A stretch of DNA of 64,000 bases from Tautonia sociabilis (GTDB lineage Bacteria > Planctomycetota > Planctomycetia > Isosphaerales > Isosphaeraceae). Shown piece after piece: positions 45,301-53,865 of the stretch. Location of the stretch: positions 28,178 to 92,177 of the forward strand of contig NZ_RYZH01000029.1 in assembly GCF_003977685.1 (NCBI RefSeq). Reading direction: 5' to 3'. The notes under the pieces were generated by a model. The model ran no database searches and was not told where the DNA came from. It was given only the letters and a program-made list of their open reading frames with translations. The position numbers and the translations under genes were made by a program. The number at the start of each line of letters is the position of its first letter. Within the stretch, counting starts at the first letter, position 1.

Positions 45301-45429
45301 GCGATGGGACTCGGCACGGCGAGCGGCGGCGGCGAAGAGGGCGTCGGCCTCGAGGTCGGCCGGGGAGGGGCCGGCGTCAGGGGGGGAGGCATTCGGTCGG
45401 AGCTCGGCGGCGTCGGGGCGGGGCGTCAT
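42322..45429 (-). CDS. treY: Maltooligosyl trehalose synthase
   Basis: 1035 residues, GH13 family (EC 5.4.99.15), turning the reducing end of maltooligosaccharides into a trehalosyl unit. The N-terminal TreY signature is clear: RATYRLQLHRGFRLVDVEAILDYL, SDAYFSPYLAARPGSTHGYDV, then MGRVVDVVPNHMGI. Later TreY blocks include DHPDGLADPAGYFSRLQE, IEKILSRGEDLPERW, GTVGYEYLN and TKGVEDTAFYRQIKLASLNEVGG. It is longer than typical (about 700-950) through an extended N-terminus and inserts. It normally works with TreZ to release trehalose; treZ is not in the window. Divergent from glgX across 223 bases. Confidence 0.93.
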   Translation of the reverse strand: MTPRPDAAELRPNASPPDAGPSPADLEADALFAAAARRAESHRLRRPRATYRLQLHRGFRLVDVEAILDYLDDLGVSDAYFSPYLAARPGSTHGYDVFNHGEINPEIGDDEAHERLVSRMIGLGMGRVVDVVPNHMGITGGNPYWFDLLENGEQAESARYFDVDWEPVKEELEGRVLLPILGDQYGKVLEDGQLVVGREGGAFHLDYWEHRLPIAPRSYALILRQRPDELAALLPPDDVHLLEFRSVISAIENLPPRDATDDESVARYRAEKEVIKHRLARLCEERPELSGFIDENLTLFRGTPGDPRSFDLLHELLEMQVYRLAYWRVAVEEINYRRFFDINDLAGIRTEDPEVFETTHRLIFDWVDRGGVSALRIDHPDGLADPAGYFSRLQETLFVRSCLRELDPDTDPAHRDAIEARLRDRFRSAVAAEPDGPLARRFPVVIEKILSRGEDLPERWMVDGTVGYEYLNTINGLFVDPDGQPTIDASYVEFTGDREPWAEVVYDAKQVICRASLASELNMLARQLNRVSEHDRRSRDFTLNDLRRALREVIACFPVYRTYLRPGEPISERDRAYIDMAVHRARRRNPTIDPSVFEFVRAALLLEHPEGISDDEIRQREAFVTRFQQTTGPVTAKGVEDTAFYRQIKLASLNEVGGEPGRFGHSPSSFHAMNAHRLSRWPGGFSTTATHDNKRGEDARMRINVLSELADDWQTHLNRWGYWNKTKKVDVQGSPAPDPREEYLFYQTLVGIWPFGNGDDVPEGLVGRVQQYMLKAIREAKVNTTWTDPDPSYSDAVSGFIADVITGEGSDIFLKDFLPFARRVARIGVIGSIGQALLKVASPGVPDIYQGCELWDLALVDPDNRRPVDYDLRRRILSSLRDALASGTPRAELASRLLASPDDGAIKLYAIWTALQHRKAHPDLYAQGVYRPLEAEGERKAHVVSFGRYRDGRYAAVVVPRLAASLMGDDGTCLPVGPDVWQDTHLTLPDSGLPRRWRNLLTDEVVTLRDGDDRPTLPLAEIFRTIPFGLMVEDS

Positions 45430-45493
45430 CGTCGCTGGGCCTCGCGGGGGTCAGGGTCGAGCGGCCGGGAGCGGGGCCGCTACGCGGCGGGCC

Positions 45494-45522
45494 TGCACAA
45501 TCGGCTCGGGTTCTGCTAGAGT
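45494..45522 (+). promoter_or_regulatory. Sigma-70-type promoter of glgX
   Basis: -35 TGCACA at 45494-45499 and -10 TAGAGT at 45517-45522 with a 17-base spacer, about 130 bases before the glgX start in the treY-glgX divergent region. Confidence 0.5.
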
Positions 45523-45652
45523 GTGCCACGGGAGGCCCCGGGGCGCGGCCGGCCATCAGGCCGCCGGCTTCCCGGGGCTTCGCGTCGCCAGCGATGCTGG
45601 CCGGGACTCGATCTTACACCGAGGCGGGCGCGCCGTCGCCCGTTCGCCGACG

Positions 45653-47830
45653 ATGCCGACGATCAGGGACATCCACCCGGGAGAGCCGGAACCCCTCGGC
45701 CCGACCGTGCGGCCCGACGGGATCAACTTCGCGATCCACTCTCGGGGCGCGACCCGGATGGAGCTGCTCCTGTTCGACAACATCGCCGACGACAGCCCCG
45801 CCGTGGTCATCCCCTTCTCCCGGGAGGTGAACAAGACGGGGGACGTCTGGCACATGTTCGTCGAAGGGCTGCCCAACGGCACCCTCTACAACTATCGCGC
45901 CGACGGACCGTACCGACCCGACAAGGACGGCTCACGCTTCAACCCGAGCAAGGCGCTGCTGGACCCCTACGCCCCGGCCGTCTCCGGGGACTTCGACTGG
46001 AACGATGGCGACCCGCTGGGCTACGACGCCAGCGATCCCGACGACCCCGACCGCCACCTGAGGAGGAGCAAGGTGGCCAACGTCGGCGGGGCCCCCCGCT
46101 GCATCGCCTACCGCAGCGACTTCGACTGGCAGGGGGACAAGCATCCCGACATCCCGATCGAGGAGTCGATCATCTACGAGGTGAACGTCCGCGCGTTCAC
46201 CCGGCACCACTCGTCCGAAACGGACTTCGAGGGAACCTACCGCGGCTTCATGGAGAAGATCCCCCACCTCAAGGATCTGGGGATCACCGCCGTCGAGCTC
46301 CTCCCCGTCTTCGAGTTCGAGCGGTTCGACGGCCCCTTCCGCGACCCGATCACGGGAGAGCGGCTGGCCAACGCCTGGGGCTACAACACGATGGCCTTCT
46401 TCGCCCCGGAGAGCCATTACAGCTACTACGGCAAGCTCGGCGCCCAGGTCGACGAGTTCAAGATGATGGTGCGAGAGCTGCACAAGGCGGGGATCGAGGT
46501 CATCCTCGACGTCGTCTTCAACCACTCCCGAGAGGGAAACCACTACGGCCCGACGGTCAGCTTCCGGGGGCTGGACAACTCCATTTACTACATGCTCGTG
46601 CCCGGACAGCCGCAGTACTACTACGACGTCACCGGCTGCGGCAATACGATGAACTGCAACCACCCGGTCGTGCGCAAGTTCATCCTCGATTGCCTGCGCT
46701 ACTGGGTCGAGGAGATGCACGTCGACGGCTTCCGCTTCGACCTGGCGGCGGTCTTCGCCATCGACGTGGACCTGGTCGAGAAGGGAAAGACGCCGATCAT
46801 CGAGGAGATCGAGACGGATCCGGTGCTCTCCCGGATCAAGCTGATCGCCGAGCCCTGGTCGATCACCCAGTACCGCCTCGGGTCGTTCTCCGACCGGCGC
46901 TGGGCCGAGTGGAACGGCAAGTTCCGCGACGCCGTGCGCAAGTTCCTCAAGGGAGACATGGGGATCGCCTCCGAGCTGGCCACCCGGGTGGCGGGCTCCT
47001 ACGACCTGTTCGCCCCGAACAGCGACAGCGAGCGCTCGCCGTATCATTCGATCAACTTCGTCACCTGCCACGACGGCTTCACCCTCAACGACCTGGTCTC
47101 CTACAACGAGAAGCACAACGAACGCAACGGCGAGGACAACCGCGACGGCCACAACGAGAACGAGTCGTGGAACTGCGGCTACGAGGGGCCCGTCGAGGAC
47201 GCGGACGACCTGACCAGCGAGCAAAAGGAAGAGATCGAGCGGCTCAGGATCAAGCAGATCAAGAACTTCCTGACCCTGCTGTTCCTCTCCCAAGGGACGC
47301 CGATGCTCCTCTACGGCGACGAGATGCGCCGCACCGCCTTCGGCAACAACAACACCGTCTATCAGGACAACGAGCACAACTGGCTGAACTGGGAGCTGCT
47401 GAAGAAGCACCGGGAAATCTACCGGTTCACCCGTCAGATCATCGCCTTCCGGAAGAAGCACTCGATCGTCCGGCGCTGGCGTTACCTGACCGCCGAGGAG
47501 GACGAGACGCCGATCCTCCGCAACATCACCTGGCACGGCGTCAAGCCCGGAAAGCCGGACTTCTCGGGAACCTCTCGGTTCCTCGCCTGGACCCTCGAGG
47601 CGTTCGAGACCGACGAGCGCTGGGACGTCCCAATCTACGTCGCCAGCAACGCCTTCTGGGAGCCGATCGAGGTGGAGCTGCCCGACCAGGAGGGCCGGCG
47701 CTGGTACCGGGTGGTGGACACCTCGCTGGAGGAGGGCTCGGACATCGTCCCCCAGGAGGAGGCCGCGTTCCTGCCCGACCCGATGTACGAGGTCCAACCG
47801 AGAAGCACGATCGTCCTGATCGCCCGCTGA
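45653..47830 (+). CDS. glgX: Glycogen/limit-dextrin debranching enzyme GlgX (TreX)
   Basis: 725 residues. An N-terminal CBM48-like beta domain (INFAIHSRGATRMELLLFD) is followed by a GH13 barrel. Catalytic residues: nucleophile D363 in GFRFDLA, acid/base E400 in AEPWS, and D474 in TCHDGF. Hallmarks of isoamylase-type debranching enzymes are present (GYNTMAFFAPESHYSY, FNHSREGNHYGPTVSFRGLDN, GDEMRRTAFGNNNTVYQDNE). It hydrolyses alpha-1,6 branches of glycogen in the cytoplasm, supplying linear chains to TreY and MalQ encoded beside it. The start ATG follows the family alignment. Confidence 0.95.
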   Translation: MPTIRDIHPGEPEPLGPTVRPDGINFAIHSRGATRMELLLFDNIADDSPAVVIPFSREVNKTGDVWHMFVEGLPNGTLYNYRADGPYRPDKDGSRFNPSKALLDPYAPAVSGDFDWNDGDPLGYDASDPDDPDRHLRRSKVANVGGAPRCIAYRSDFDWQGDKHPDIPIEESIIYEVNVRAFTRHHSSETDFEGTYRGFMEKIPHLKDLGITAVELLPVFEFERFDGPFRDPITGERLANAWGYNTMAFFAPESHYSYYGKLGAQVDEFKMMVRELHKAGIEVILDVVFNHSREGNHYGPTVSFRGLDNSIYYMLVPGQPQYYYDVTGCGNTMNCNHPVVRKFILDCLRYWVEEMHVDGFRFDLAAVFAIDVDLVEKGKTPIIEEIETDPVLSRIKLIAEPWSITQYRLGSFSDRRWAEWNGKFRDAVRKFLKGDMGIASELATRVAGSYDLFAPNSDSERSPYHSINFVTCHDGFTLNDLVSYNEKHNERNGEDNRDGHNENESWNCGYEGPVEDADDLTSEQKEEIERLRIKQIKNFLTLLFLSQGTPMLLYGDEMRRTAFGNNNTVYQDNEHNWLNWELLKKHREIYRFTRQIIAFRKKHSIVRRWRYLTAEEDETPILRNITWHGVKPGKPDFSGTSRFLAWTLEAFETDERWDVPIYVASNAFWEPIEVELPDQEGRRWYRVVDTSLEEGSDIVPQEEAAFLPDPMYEVQPRSTIVLIAR

Positions 47831-47857
47831 CCGGGATACGGTCCGAGTCATGCCGGT

Positions 47858-47894
47858 CCTCCCGGGGGCCTCCCCGAGGGATCGGCCCGGGAGG
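47858..47894. terminator. Stem-loop between converging glgX and malQ
   Basis: A perfect 9-base stem (cctcccggg and cccgggagg) around a 19-base loop, in the 83-base gap between the two converging genes. No T-run, so only a possible bidirectional terminator. Confidence 0.3.
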
Positions 47895-47913
47895 CGGGCC
47901 CTCGGAGGATGGC

Positions 47914-49572
47914 TCAGCGCCCCGATCCGGGATCAGGCGTCCTGGCGGCCGGTGCTGGTGCTTGAGAGCGGGGGTCGTCCCCGGAGGCATGAGCGCCGGG
48001 CGCCTCGACTCCGGAGGATCCGAGGCGAGTGCGGTAGGCCTGGGGGATCGGGCCGTTCCAGCGGTTGAACACGGCGGTCAGCTCGGCCAGCCAGGAGCGG
48101 ATCTCCGGGGTGAAGGCGTCGGCTCGGAATCGCCAGCCCCAGTTTCCCTCGCCGACCCCGGGGGTGTTCATGCGGGCCTCGGAGCCAAGGCCGAGCACAT
48201 CCTGCAAGGGGGCGATGGCGGTGTCGGCGACCGATCCCCAGGCCAGGCGCACGAAGCCGCGGGGGACGTCGTCGGACCAGCCGGGGCCAAGGTAGCGCCG
48301 GACAAAGGAACGCTCCGCCTCGATCTCCTCGATCGGTTGCGTGGTCGAACCGGGGGGGCAGGTGAACCAGCCGAGGGTGGTGTCGTTGTCGTGCGTCCCG
48401 GTGTAGGCGACGCAGTTCCGGATGTAGGCGTGCGGCAGGTAGGCGTCGGCCAGCGGATCGTTGCCGAAGGCGAACTGAAGGACGCGCATGCCAGGAAGCC
48501 CGAAGTCGTCCCGCAGGGCCTCGACACCGGGGGTGATGACGCCGAGGTCCTCGGCGATCAGCGGCAGGCGGCCCCCGAGCGCCCGGCGGACGGCCGAGAG
48601 CAGGGCGTGCCCGGGGGAAGGCTCCCACCCGCATCGACTGTCGGCGGCGTTCTCGGCCTCGACAGGAATCGAGTAGCAGGCCTCCAGCCCCCGGAAGTGG
48701 TCGAACCGCAGCAGGTCGAACCGCTCGAGCGCGGTCGAGACGCGGCGGGACCACCAAGCGAACTCGTCCTTGAGATGGGAGTCCCAGCGGTAGAGCGGAT
48801 TCCCCCAGTCCTGTCCCAGTTCGTTGAAGTAGTCGGGGGGGACGCCCGCGGTGTGCGAGGGGCGGCCGTTGGCATCGAGCCGGAAGAGGTCGCGGTGGGC
48901 CCAGGCGTCGGCGCCGTCGAAGGCGACGAAGATGGGGAGGTCGCCGATCAGGCCGATCCCTCGGGCCCGGCAGCGGTCCCGGAAGGATTCCCACTGACGC
49001 TCGAACATATATTGTTCGAATCGAACGAAGGCGATTTCGTCGGCGAGTTCTCGGTCGCACCGGCGGAGGGCGTCGGGGACGCGGTCGGCGAGCTCGCGGT
49101 CCCACTCGCTCCAGGGGAGGCCGCCGAAACGCCGCTTCAGGGCGTTGTAGCGGCAGTAGTCGTCGAGCCAGTCGGCGGCGCGATGGCGGAAGGCGTCGAA
49201 CCCGTCGTCGGGCCGGAACCGGGAGGCGGCAAGGCGGAGCAGGCGGCCCTTGGCGGCACCGACGGCGGCGAAGTCGACGCGGTCGGCCGGCAGCTCGGGA
49301 ACGTCGGCGAGCTCCTCGGGGGTGAGCAGCCCCTGCTCGGCGAGCAGTTCCGGCGAGATGAGCATCGGGTTGCCCGCGAACGACGAGGGGGAAGCGTAGG
49401 GCGAATCCCCCGCGCCAGCGGGGCCGACGGGGAGCATCTGCCACCAGCGCTGGCCGGTCTCGACCAGGACGTCGAGGAACCAGTCGGCCGCCGGGCCGAG
49501 GTCGCCGATCCCGAACCGGCCGGGCAGGGAGGTCAAGTGCAGCAGGATCCCACTCGCTCGGGGGAGGTCCAT
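47914..49572 (-). CDS. malQ: 4-alpha-glucanotransferase (amylomaltase, disproportionating enzyme)
   Basis: 552 residues from the ATG at 49572 (GAGGAG nine bases before). GH77 family, EC 2.4.1.25: transfers alpha-1,4-glucan segments between chains. Signature blocks: SGILLHLTSLPGRFGIGDLG at the start, WQMLPVGPAGAGDSPYASPSSFAGNP, LPIFVAFDGADAWAHRDLF, LRFDHFRGLEACYSIP with the nucleophilic aspartate, LIAEDLGVITPGVEALRDD with the catalytic glutamate, and YTGTHDNDTTLGWF. The last 30 residues are a disordered S/A/P tail. Converges on glgX, completing an alpha-glucan block with treY. Confidence 0.95.
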   Translation of the reverse strand: MDLPRASGILLHLTSLPGRFGIGDLGPAADWFLDVLVETGQRWWQMLPVGPAGAGDSPYASPSSFAGNPMLISPELLAEQGLLTPEELADVPELPADRVDFAAVGAAKGRLLRLAASRFRPDDGFDAFRHRAADWLDDYCRYNALKRRFGGLPWSEWDRELADRVPDALRRCDRELADEIAFVRFEQYMFERQWESFRDRCRARGIGLIGDLPIFVAFDGADAWAHRDLFRLDANGRPSHTAGVPPDYFNELGQDWGNPLYRWDSHLKDEFAWWSRRVSTALERFDLLRFDHFRGLEACYSIPVEAENAADSRCGWEPSPGHALLSAVRRALGGRLPLIAEDLGVITPGVEALRDDFGLPGMRVLQFAFGNDPLADAYLPHAYIRNCVAYTGTHDNDTTLGWFTCPPGSTTQPIEEIEAERSFVRRYLGPGWSDDVPRGFVRLAWGSVADTAIAPLQDVLGLGSEARMNTPGVGEGNWGWRFRADAFTPEIRSWLAELTAVFNRWNGPIPQAYRTRLGSSGVEAPGAHASGDDPRSQAPAPAARTPDPGSGR

Positions 49573-49826
49573 CTCGGGGGGCTCCTCGGGGATGGGGCGT
49601 CTGGGGACTTCGATCGGGCGGGTGAGGCGGTCGAGCGGGTCGCCAGCGGTCGCCCCCGATCGTACTGGCGGGGGGATTCCTGGACTAGGTGTCCGGCTCC
49701 CCAAGAGGAGCGCCCGAACCGATCGGGGAGGCCGAAGCCCGGTCCCCCTCGCCCGCGCTCGAGGCGAGCCGGGGCCCGAATCGGGGGGCGGATCTCGCGT
49801 CGGCCCCCACCGAATCGAGGCGGTCG

Positions 49827-50627
49827 TCAGGCGGCTCCCTGTCGGGCGGGGGCGGGGCAGGTGGGGAGGATGAGCGTGAAGGTCGAGCCGGCCCCGGGGC
49901 GGCTCTCGGCCCGGAGGCGGCCGTGGTGGGCCTCGACGATCTCCCGGCAGACGGGGAGCCCGAGGCCGGTTCCACCCAGGCCGCTGGCATCGGGGCCGGT
50001 CTTCGTGGTGAAGAAGGGCTCGAAGATGCGGCGGAGGTCCTCCGGGGCGATGCCGACACCGGTGTCGGCCACCGACAGCTCGGCTCGGCGGCCGGCGGGG
50101 TCGGTGCCCACCCGGATGCGAAGCTCGCCGCCGTCGGGCATCGCCTGACGGGCGTTGATCACGAGGTTGAGCAGGACCTGCTGGATCTGGGCCGGATTCG
50201 TTCGGGAGTACGGACGGCCCTCGGCTCGGTAGTCGAGGGCGATCCGGTGCTTCTGGAGGTCCTTGGCGACCAGCAGCACCACCTCCTCGGTCAGCCGGAC
50301 CAGGTCGGTAACGCTGCGGCGATCGGCCCGGGGGCGGGCCAGGCCGAGGATGCCCCCGGCAATGGCGGACGCGCGCTGGGCACCCTCCAGGATCTTCTGG
50401 AAGGCGCGATCCCGGTAGTCCGGGTCCTTGCTGCGGAGGCCGAGCTTGGCGTAGTTGAGCACGGGCATCATCGCGTTGTTCAACTCGTGGCAGACGCTCC
50501 CGGCGAGCATCCCCAGGGCGCTGACCCGCTGGAGCTCGACCACCTGGCGACGGAGGGCCTCGACCTCCTCGCGAAGCGCCTCCGCGTCGATCGGCGACCC
50601 CTCGGGCCGATTGGGGTGCGACGGCAT
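49827..50627 (-). CDS. Soluble sensor histidine kinase
   Basis: 266 residues from the ATG at 50627, which has AGGAGGG nine bases upstream. A coiled coil (residues 13-35) leads into the phospho-acceptor motif VCHELNN with His47. The ATPase domain shows the N box LVINARQAM, G1 VADTGVGI, the F box FEPFFTTK and G2 GLGGTGLGLPVCR. There is no membrane helix and no recognisable sensing domain, so the signal must come through a partner protein. No response regulator gene is adjacent. It reads toward malQ, 254 bases away. Confidence 0.9.
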   Translation of the reverse strand: MPSHPNRPEGSPIDAEALREEVEALRRQVVELQRVSALGMLAGSVCHELNNAMMPVLNYAKLGLRSKDPDYRDRAFQKILEGAQRASAIAGGILGLARPRADRRSVTDLVRLTEEVVLLVAKDLQKHRIALDYRAEGRPYSRTNPAQIQQVLLNLVINARQAMPDGGELRIRVGTDPAGRRAELSVADTGVGIAPEDLRRIFEPFFTTKTGPDASGLGGTGLGLPVCREIVEAHHGRLRAESRPGAGSTFTLILPTCPAPARQGAA

Positions 50628-50998
50628 GGCGAGTCGCCCTCCTGGCTGGGCTGGATGGCTACCTGGCTGGCGAGGTGGGCCTCGATCGGCCTGCGCCGAT
50701 TCTTCTATCGTCACCGGAAAGGGCGGATATCCAGCCGGGAGGCCAGGTCGGGGTGTGGGAAGGGGAAGGCCAGGGCCCCGAGGGCTGCTCGGTTCGGCAA
50801 GGGAATCGCTCTGCGAACGAAGGGAACAAGGAAGGGCAGGGGAGGAGGAGAGGGGCATTTCCGGATCGAGAGCCTCGATCCCGGCGGGGATGCGGGGGGC
50901 GTGTCGACCCCAGCCTCCCCGCCGCCCTTCCGGGAAGATTCGGAGCGGACCCGGCCCGGAATGACCGGCTCAAGCCCCGGGGGGGAGGGGAGCGAAGC
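50628..50998. other. Intergenic region, no gene seen
   Basis: 371 bases between the histidine kinase start and the end of the lipoprotein gene, both on the minus strand. Several frames stay open but are P/S/R-rich, lack ribosome sites and resemble nothing. Confidence 0.4.
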
Positions 50999-52822
50999 TC
51001 AGGGAGCCGCCGGGGAGGGGTCGGGCTCGGCAGCGGCGTCCGGCCCGGAGGAGCCGTCGTTCGGAGAGACGGAGGGATCGGCCTCGGCGTCGGAGGGAGG
51101 TTCCTCGGCCGGGGAGCCGGCCCCGGGGCCGGGCTCGGGGGGGGCCGGACCGAAGGGGTCGGCGAAGACGAGGGCGTTGGCGCGGAGAAGGTTGCCCTGG
51201 GACTGGGGGGTGGTGTTGCTGGCGGCATAGTGGGAGACGGCGCGACGGACGTCCCCCTTGGCCTCGTAGAGCATGCCGAGGTTGGTCTCGGCGCCGAGGC
51301 GGAGCAGGGTGGCCGGACGGCCCTTGACGAGGATCGTGTCCTGGGGGGGAAGGCGGAGCGCCTGCTCGAAGAGGTTGATCGCCTGGTCGGGCATCTCGTC
51401 GTCAAGCTGGGTGAGAGCGAGGAAGTAGGTGGCGTACAGGTCGATCGACTCGTGGATCTCCTGCCGGACCTGGGGGGCGAGCTGCGGGGCCGATGCCTCG
51501 GAGAGATCCCGGCGGAACCGGGCCCGAGTGAACTCCTGCTTGGCCTCGGCGAGGTCGCCTCGGAGCTGCCGGAGCCGGGGGCCGAGCAGGGGGAACTGGG
51601 GGTCGAAGTAGTAGTTGACGTACTGGATGGCCTGGACGTAGGCCCCGTCGGTGAAGAGGCGGAACTCCACGGTCAGGGGGAGCTCCCAGAGCTCGACGGA
51701 CGCGAGCCGATCCCCCAGGGCGGCGGTCCAAGCGTCGCGCTGCTCGGTCGGGTCGCGATGGAGGACCATCCGGTTGGCGCCGGCCAGGTCGTTCTGGAGG
51801 AGCCGCATCTTGGGGGCGAAGTACCCCCGGCTGGAGTCGAGGAAGACCCGGATCGTGCCCAGGTCGGCGGCCTCGGTTTCATAAGGGATCGGCGGGGAGG
51901 CCAGGTCCAGGCCGTCCAGGAGGCTCGGGTCGTTGGCGGCCTGCTCCAGCGTGGCGACCCCCTGGCCGTCGGGGGAGGGGATCTCCAGGCCGATCCGGGT
52001 GTCGAAGAGGTAGGGGGTGCCGTCGACCAGGGCGGCGCAGAGCCAGTAATAGGGGGTCTCTCGCCCCTCGACGTCGTAACCGATCATCGCGGCGTCGACC
52101 CCAATCTGGCGGCAGAGGGCGAGGAAGACCCAGGAGCGCTCGGCCCAGGCGTCGCCGGGGATCTCCGAGGCAAAGCCCCGGACGAGCACGTCGTAGGGGC
52201 GGGTGGGGACCGGCTTGATCCCCTGCTCGATGAGCACGTCGGGGTAGGGGCCCTCGGGGGGAACCAACTGGACGTGCCGCACCGTCCAGTCAAAGAGGCG
52301 GCGGACGCGATCGAGCGTCGTGCCCCCGCCGGCGACCCGCGCGGCGATGTTGTGGTAGAGCAGGCAGTCCTCGATGTGCCGGGCGTCCTTGAGCCCGAAC
52401 TGCCGGTCCTCGAACTCCTTGACCTGGAAGGGGGAGTCGGCCAGTTGCTCGGTGAGGTAGGAGCGGGCGGCGTCGGTCAGCAGGAACTCGGCGTCGGGCG
52501 TGCTCCGGAAGTACTGGTTGAGGTTGGCGGTGGCGATGTCGATGTTCTGGCCGCCCGGGGTCATCGGGGCGCGTTCCAGCAGGCTGACGACGTTGCGCAG
52601 CAGGGCCTCCCGCATCGCGGGGTCCATCGCCATGCCTCGGAGCGGGTTGCGGTCGCTGCCGCCGCCGGAGTCGGCCGCCCCGGCCGGGGAATCAGCCCCG
52701 CCTCGGGGAGGAGGGACGATCGGGAGACGGTCGCGGTCGCTGCCGCCGCAGCCGAGGGTGATCGCGCCGAGGACCATTGCCAGGCCGATCGGGCCGGGCC
52801 AGCGTGGGTGTCGCCTTCGCAC
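50999..52822 (-). CDS. Lipoprotein with transglutaminase-like and TPR-like regions
   Basis: 607 residues. The N-terminus has a lipobox (LGAITLGC) after a positively charged start, so it is probably a lipid-anchored periplasmic or outer-membrane protein. Residues about 140-270 look like a transglutaminase-type cysteine domain: RLFDWTVRHVQL, AWAERSWVFLALCRQIGVDAAMIGY with the candidate catalytic cysteine, and YYWLCAALVDGTPYLFDTRIG with the aspartate. Residues about 430-540 are TPR-like helices (DLYATYFLALTQLDDEMPDQ and NLGMLYEAKGDVRRAVSHYA). The C-terminus is a disordered, acidic P/E/D/S tail. The substrate is unknown; no partner gene is evident. Confidence 0.85.
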   Translation of the reverse strand: MRRRHPRWPGPIGLAMVLGAITLGCGGSDRDRLPIVPPPRGGADSPAGAADSGGGSDRNPLRGMAMDPAMREALLRNVVSLLERAPMTPGGQNIDIATANLNQYFRSTPDAEFLLTDAARSYLTEQLADSPFQVKEFEDRQFGLKDARHIEDCLLYHNIAARVAGGGTTLDRVRRLFDWTVRHVQLVPPEGPYPDVLIEQGIKPVPTRPYDVLVRGFASEIPGDAWAERSWVFLALCRQIGVDAAMIGYDVEGRETPYYWLCAALVDGTPYLFDTRIGLEIPSPDGQGVATLEQAANDPSLLDGLDLASPPIPYETEAADLGTIRVFLDSSRGYFAPKMRLLQNDLAGANRMVLHRDPTEQRDAWTAALGDRLASVELWELPLTVEFRLFTDGAYVQAIQYVNYYFDPQFPLLGPRLRQLRGDLAEAKQEFTRARFRRDLSEASAPQLAPQVRQEIHESIDLYATYFLALTQLDDEMPDQAINLFEQALRLPPQDTILVKGRPATLLRLGAETNLGMLYEAKGDVRRAVSHYAASNTTPQSQGNLLRANALVFADPFGPAPPEPGPGAGSPAEEPPSDAEADPSVSPNDGSSGPDAAAEPDPSPAAP

Positions 52823-52980
52823 GGGGGTCGCTCTCCGGGGCGTCGTCGCGTTGCGACGAGGGGGCGAGGAGTGGCCGAGGTCCCGGATCCGGGGACGGGC
52901 CGGGACACTTCGCCCTCCATTGTGACTGATCGCGGGCGACTCGGCGAGCCGGGGGGCGTTGCGAGGCGGCCGCGCCGCCC

Positions 52981-53865
52981 TCAGCTACGCCCGCCGCCGG
53001 CCGAAGGTTCGGGCGCCCCAAGCGGTTCGATCCCGGCCTCGATCGCCTCCCGGATCCGCAGGCAGGTCCGGAGCAAGCCCTCCAGCTCGTCCAGCCGGAG
53101 CGAGTTCGGGCCGTCGGAGAGGGCCTCCTCGGGCCTCGGGTGGACCTCCAGGAACAGGGCGTCGGTCCCGGCGGCGACCGCGGCCCGGGCGAGGAAGGGG
53201 ATCATCTCCCGCTCGCCGGCCGTGACCCCCTGGCCGGCTCCCGGGAGCTGGACCGAGTGGGTCGCGTCGAAGACGACCGGCGCGCCGGTGCCCTGCATGA
53301 TGGGAATCGAGCGAAAGTCGTTGACCAGCCGGCCATAGCCGAAGGTGGTCCCTCGCTCGGTGAGCAGCACGCCGGCGGCCCCGGCATCGGCGAGCTTGGC
53401 GACGACGTGGGCCATGTCCCAGGGGGCCATGAACTGCCCCTTCTTCACGTTCACCGGCCGTCCGGTGGCGGCGGCGGCCCGGAGCAGGTCGGTCTGGCGG
53501 GCGAGGAAGGCGGGAATCTGGAGCAAGTCGACGACCTCGGCGACGGGGGAGCACTGGATCGATTCGTGCACGTCGGTCGTCACCGGCAGGCCGGTGGCGG
53601 CCTTGACCCGCTCGAAGACGCGAAGGCCCTCGTCGACCCCCGGCCCCCGGAAACTGGACTTCGAGGTGCGGTTGGCCTTGTCGAACGACGCCTTGAAGAC
53701 GACCGGGATGTCCAGCTCCCGACCGATCCCGGCCAGTCGGTCGGCGATCCGATCGGTCAGGTCGCCCGGCTCGATGACGCAAGGTCCGGCGATCAGGGCC
53801 AGCCGCTCCCCCCGGCCGATCCGGGTCGTCGGGCCGATGGAGACGGGGTTGAAAAGCGGTTCCAC
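52981..53865 (-). CDS. kdsA: 3-deoxy-8-phosphooctulonate synthase (metal-dependent type)
   Basis: 294 residues. The GTG at 53865 is favoured by GGGAGGA eight bases upstream. Condenses PEP with arabinose-5-phosphate to Kdo-8-phosphate (EC 2.5.1.55), for the Kdo of lipopolysaccharide. Motifs: LIAGPCVIE with Cys29, FKASFDKANRTS, RGPGVDEGLRVFE, TDVHE, VNVKKGQFMAPWD, VVFDATHSVQLPG and LFLEVHP. The cysteine after AGP, the histidine in DATHS and the glutamate in LFLEVHP match the metal ligands of the metal-dependent class (Aquifex type), whereas enteric KdsA has asparagine instead. Confidence 0.95.
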   Translation of the reverse strand: MEPLFNPVSIGPTTRIGRGERLALIAGPCVIEPGDLTDRIADRLAGIGRELDIPVVFKASFDKANRTSKSSFRGPGVDEGLRVFERVKAATGLPVTTDVHESIQCSPVAEVVDLLQIPAFLARQTDLLRAAAATGRPVNVKKGQFMAPWDMAHVVAKLADAGAAGVLLTERGTTFGYGRLVNDFRSIPIMQGTGAPVVFDATHSVQLPGAGQGVTAGEREMIPFLARAAVAAGTDALFLEVHPRPEEALSDGPNSLRLDELEGLLRTCLRIREAIEAGIEPLGAPEPSAGGGRS

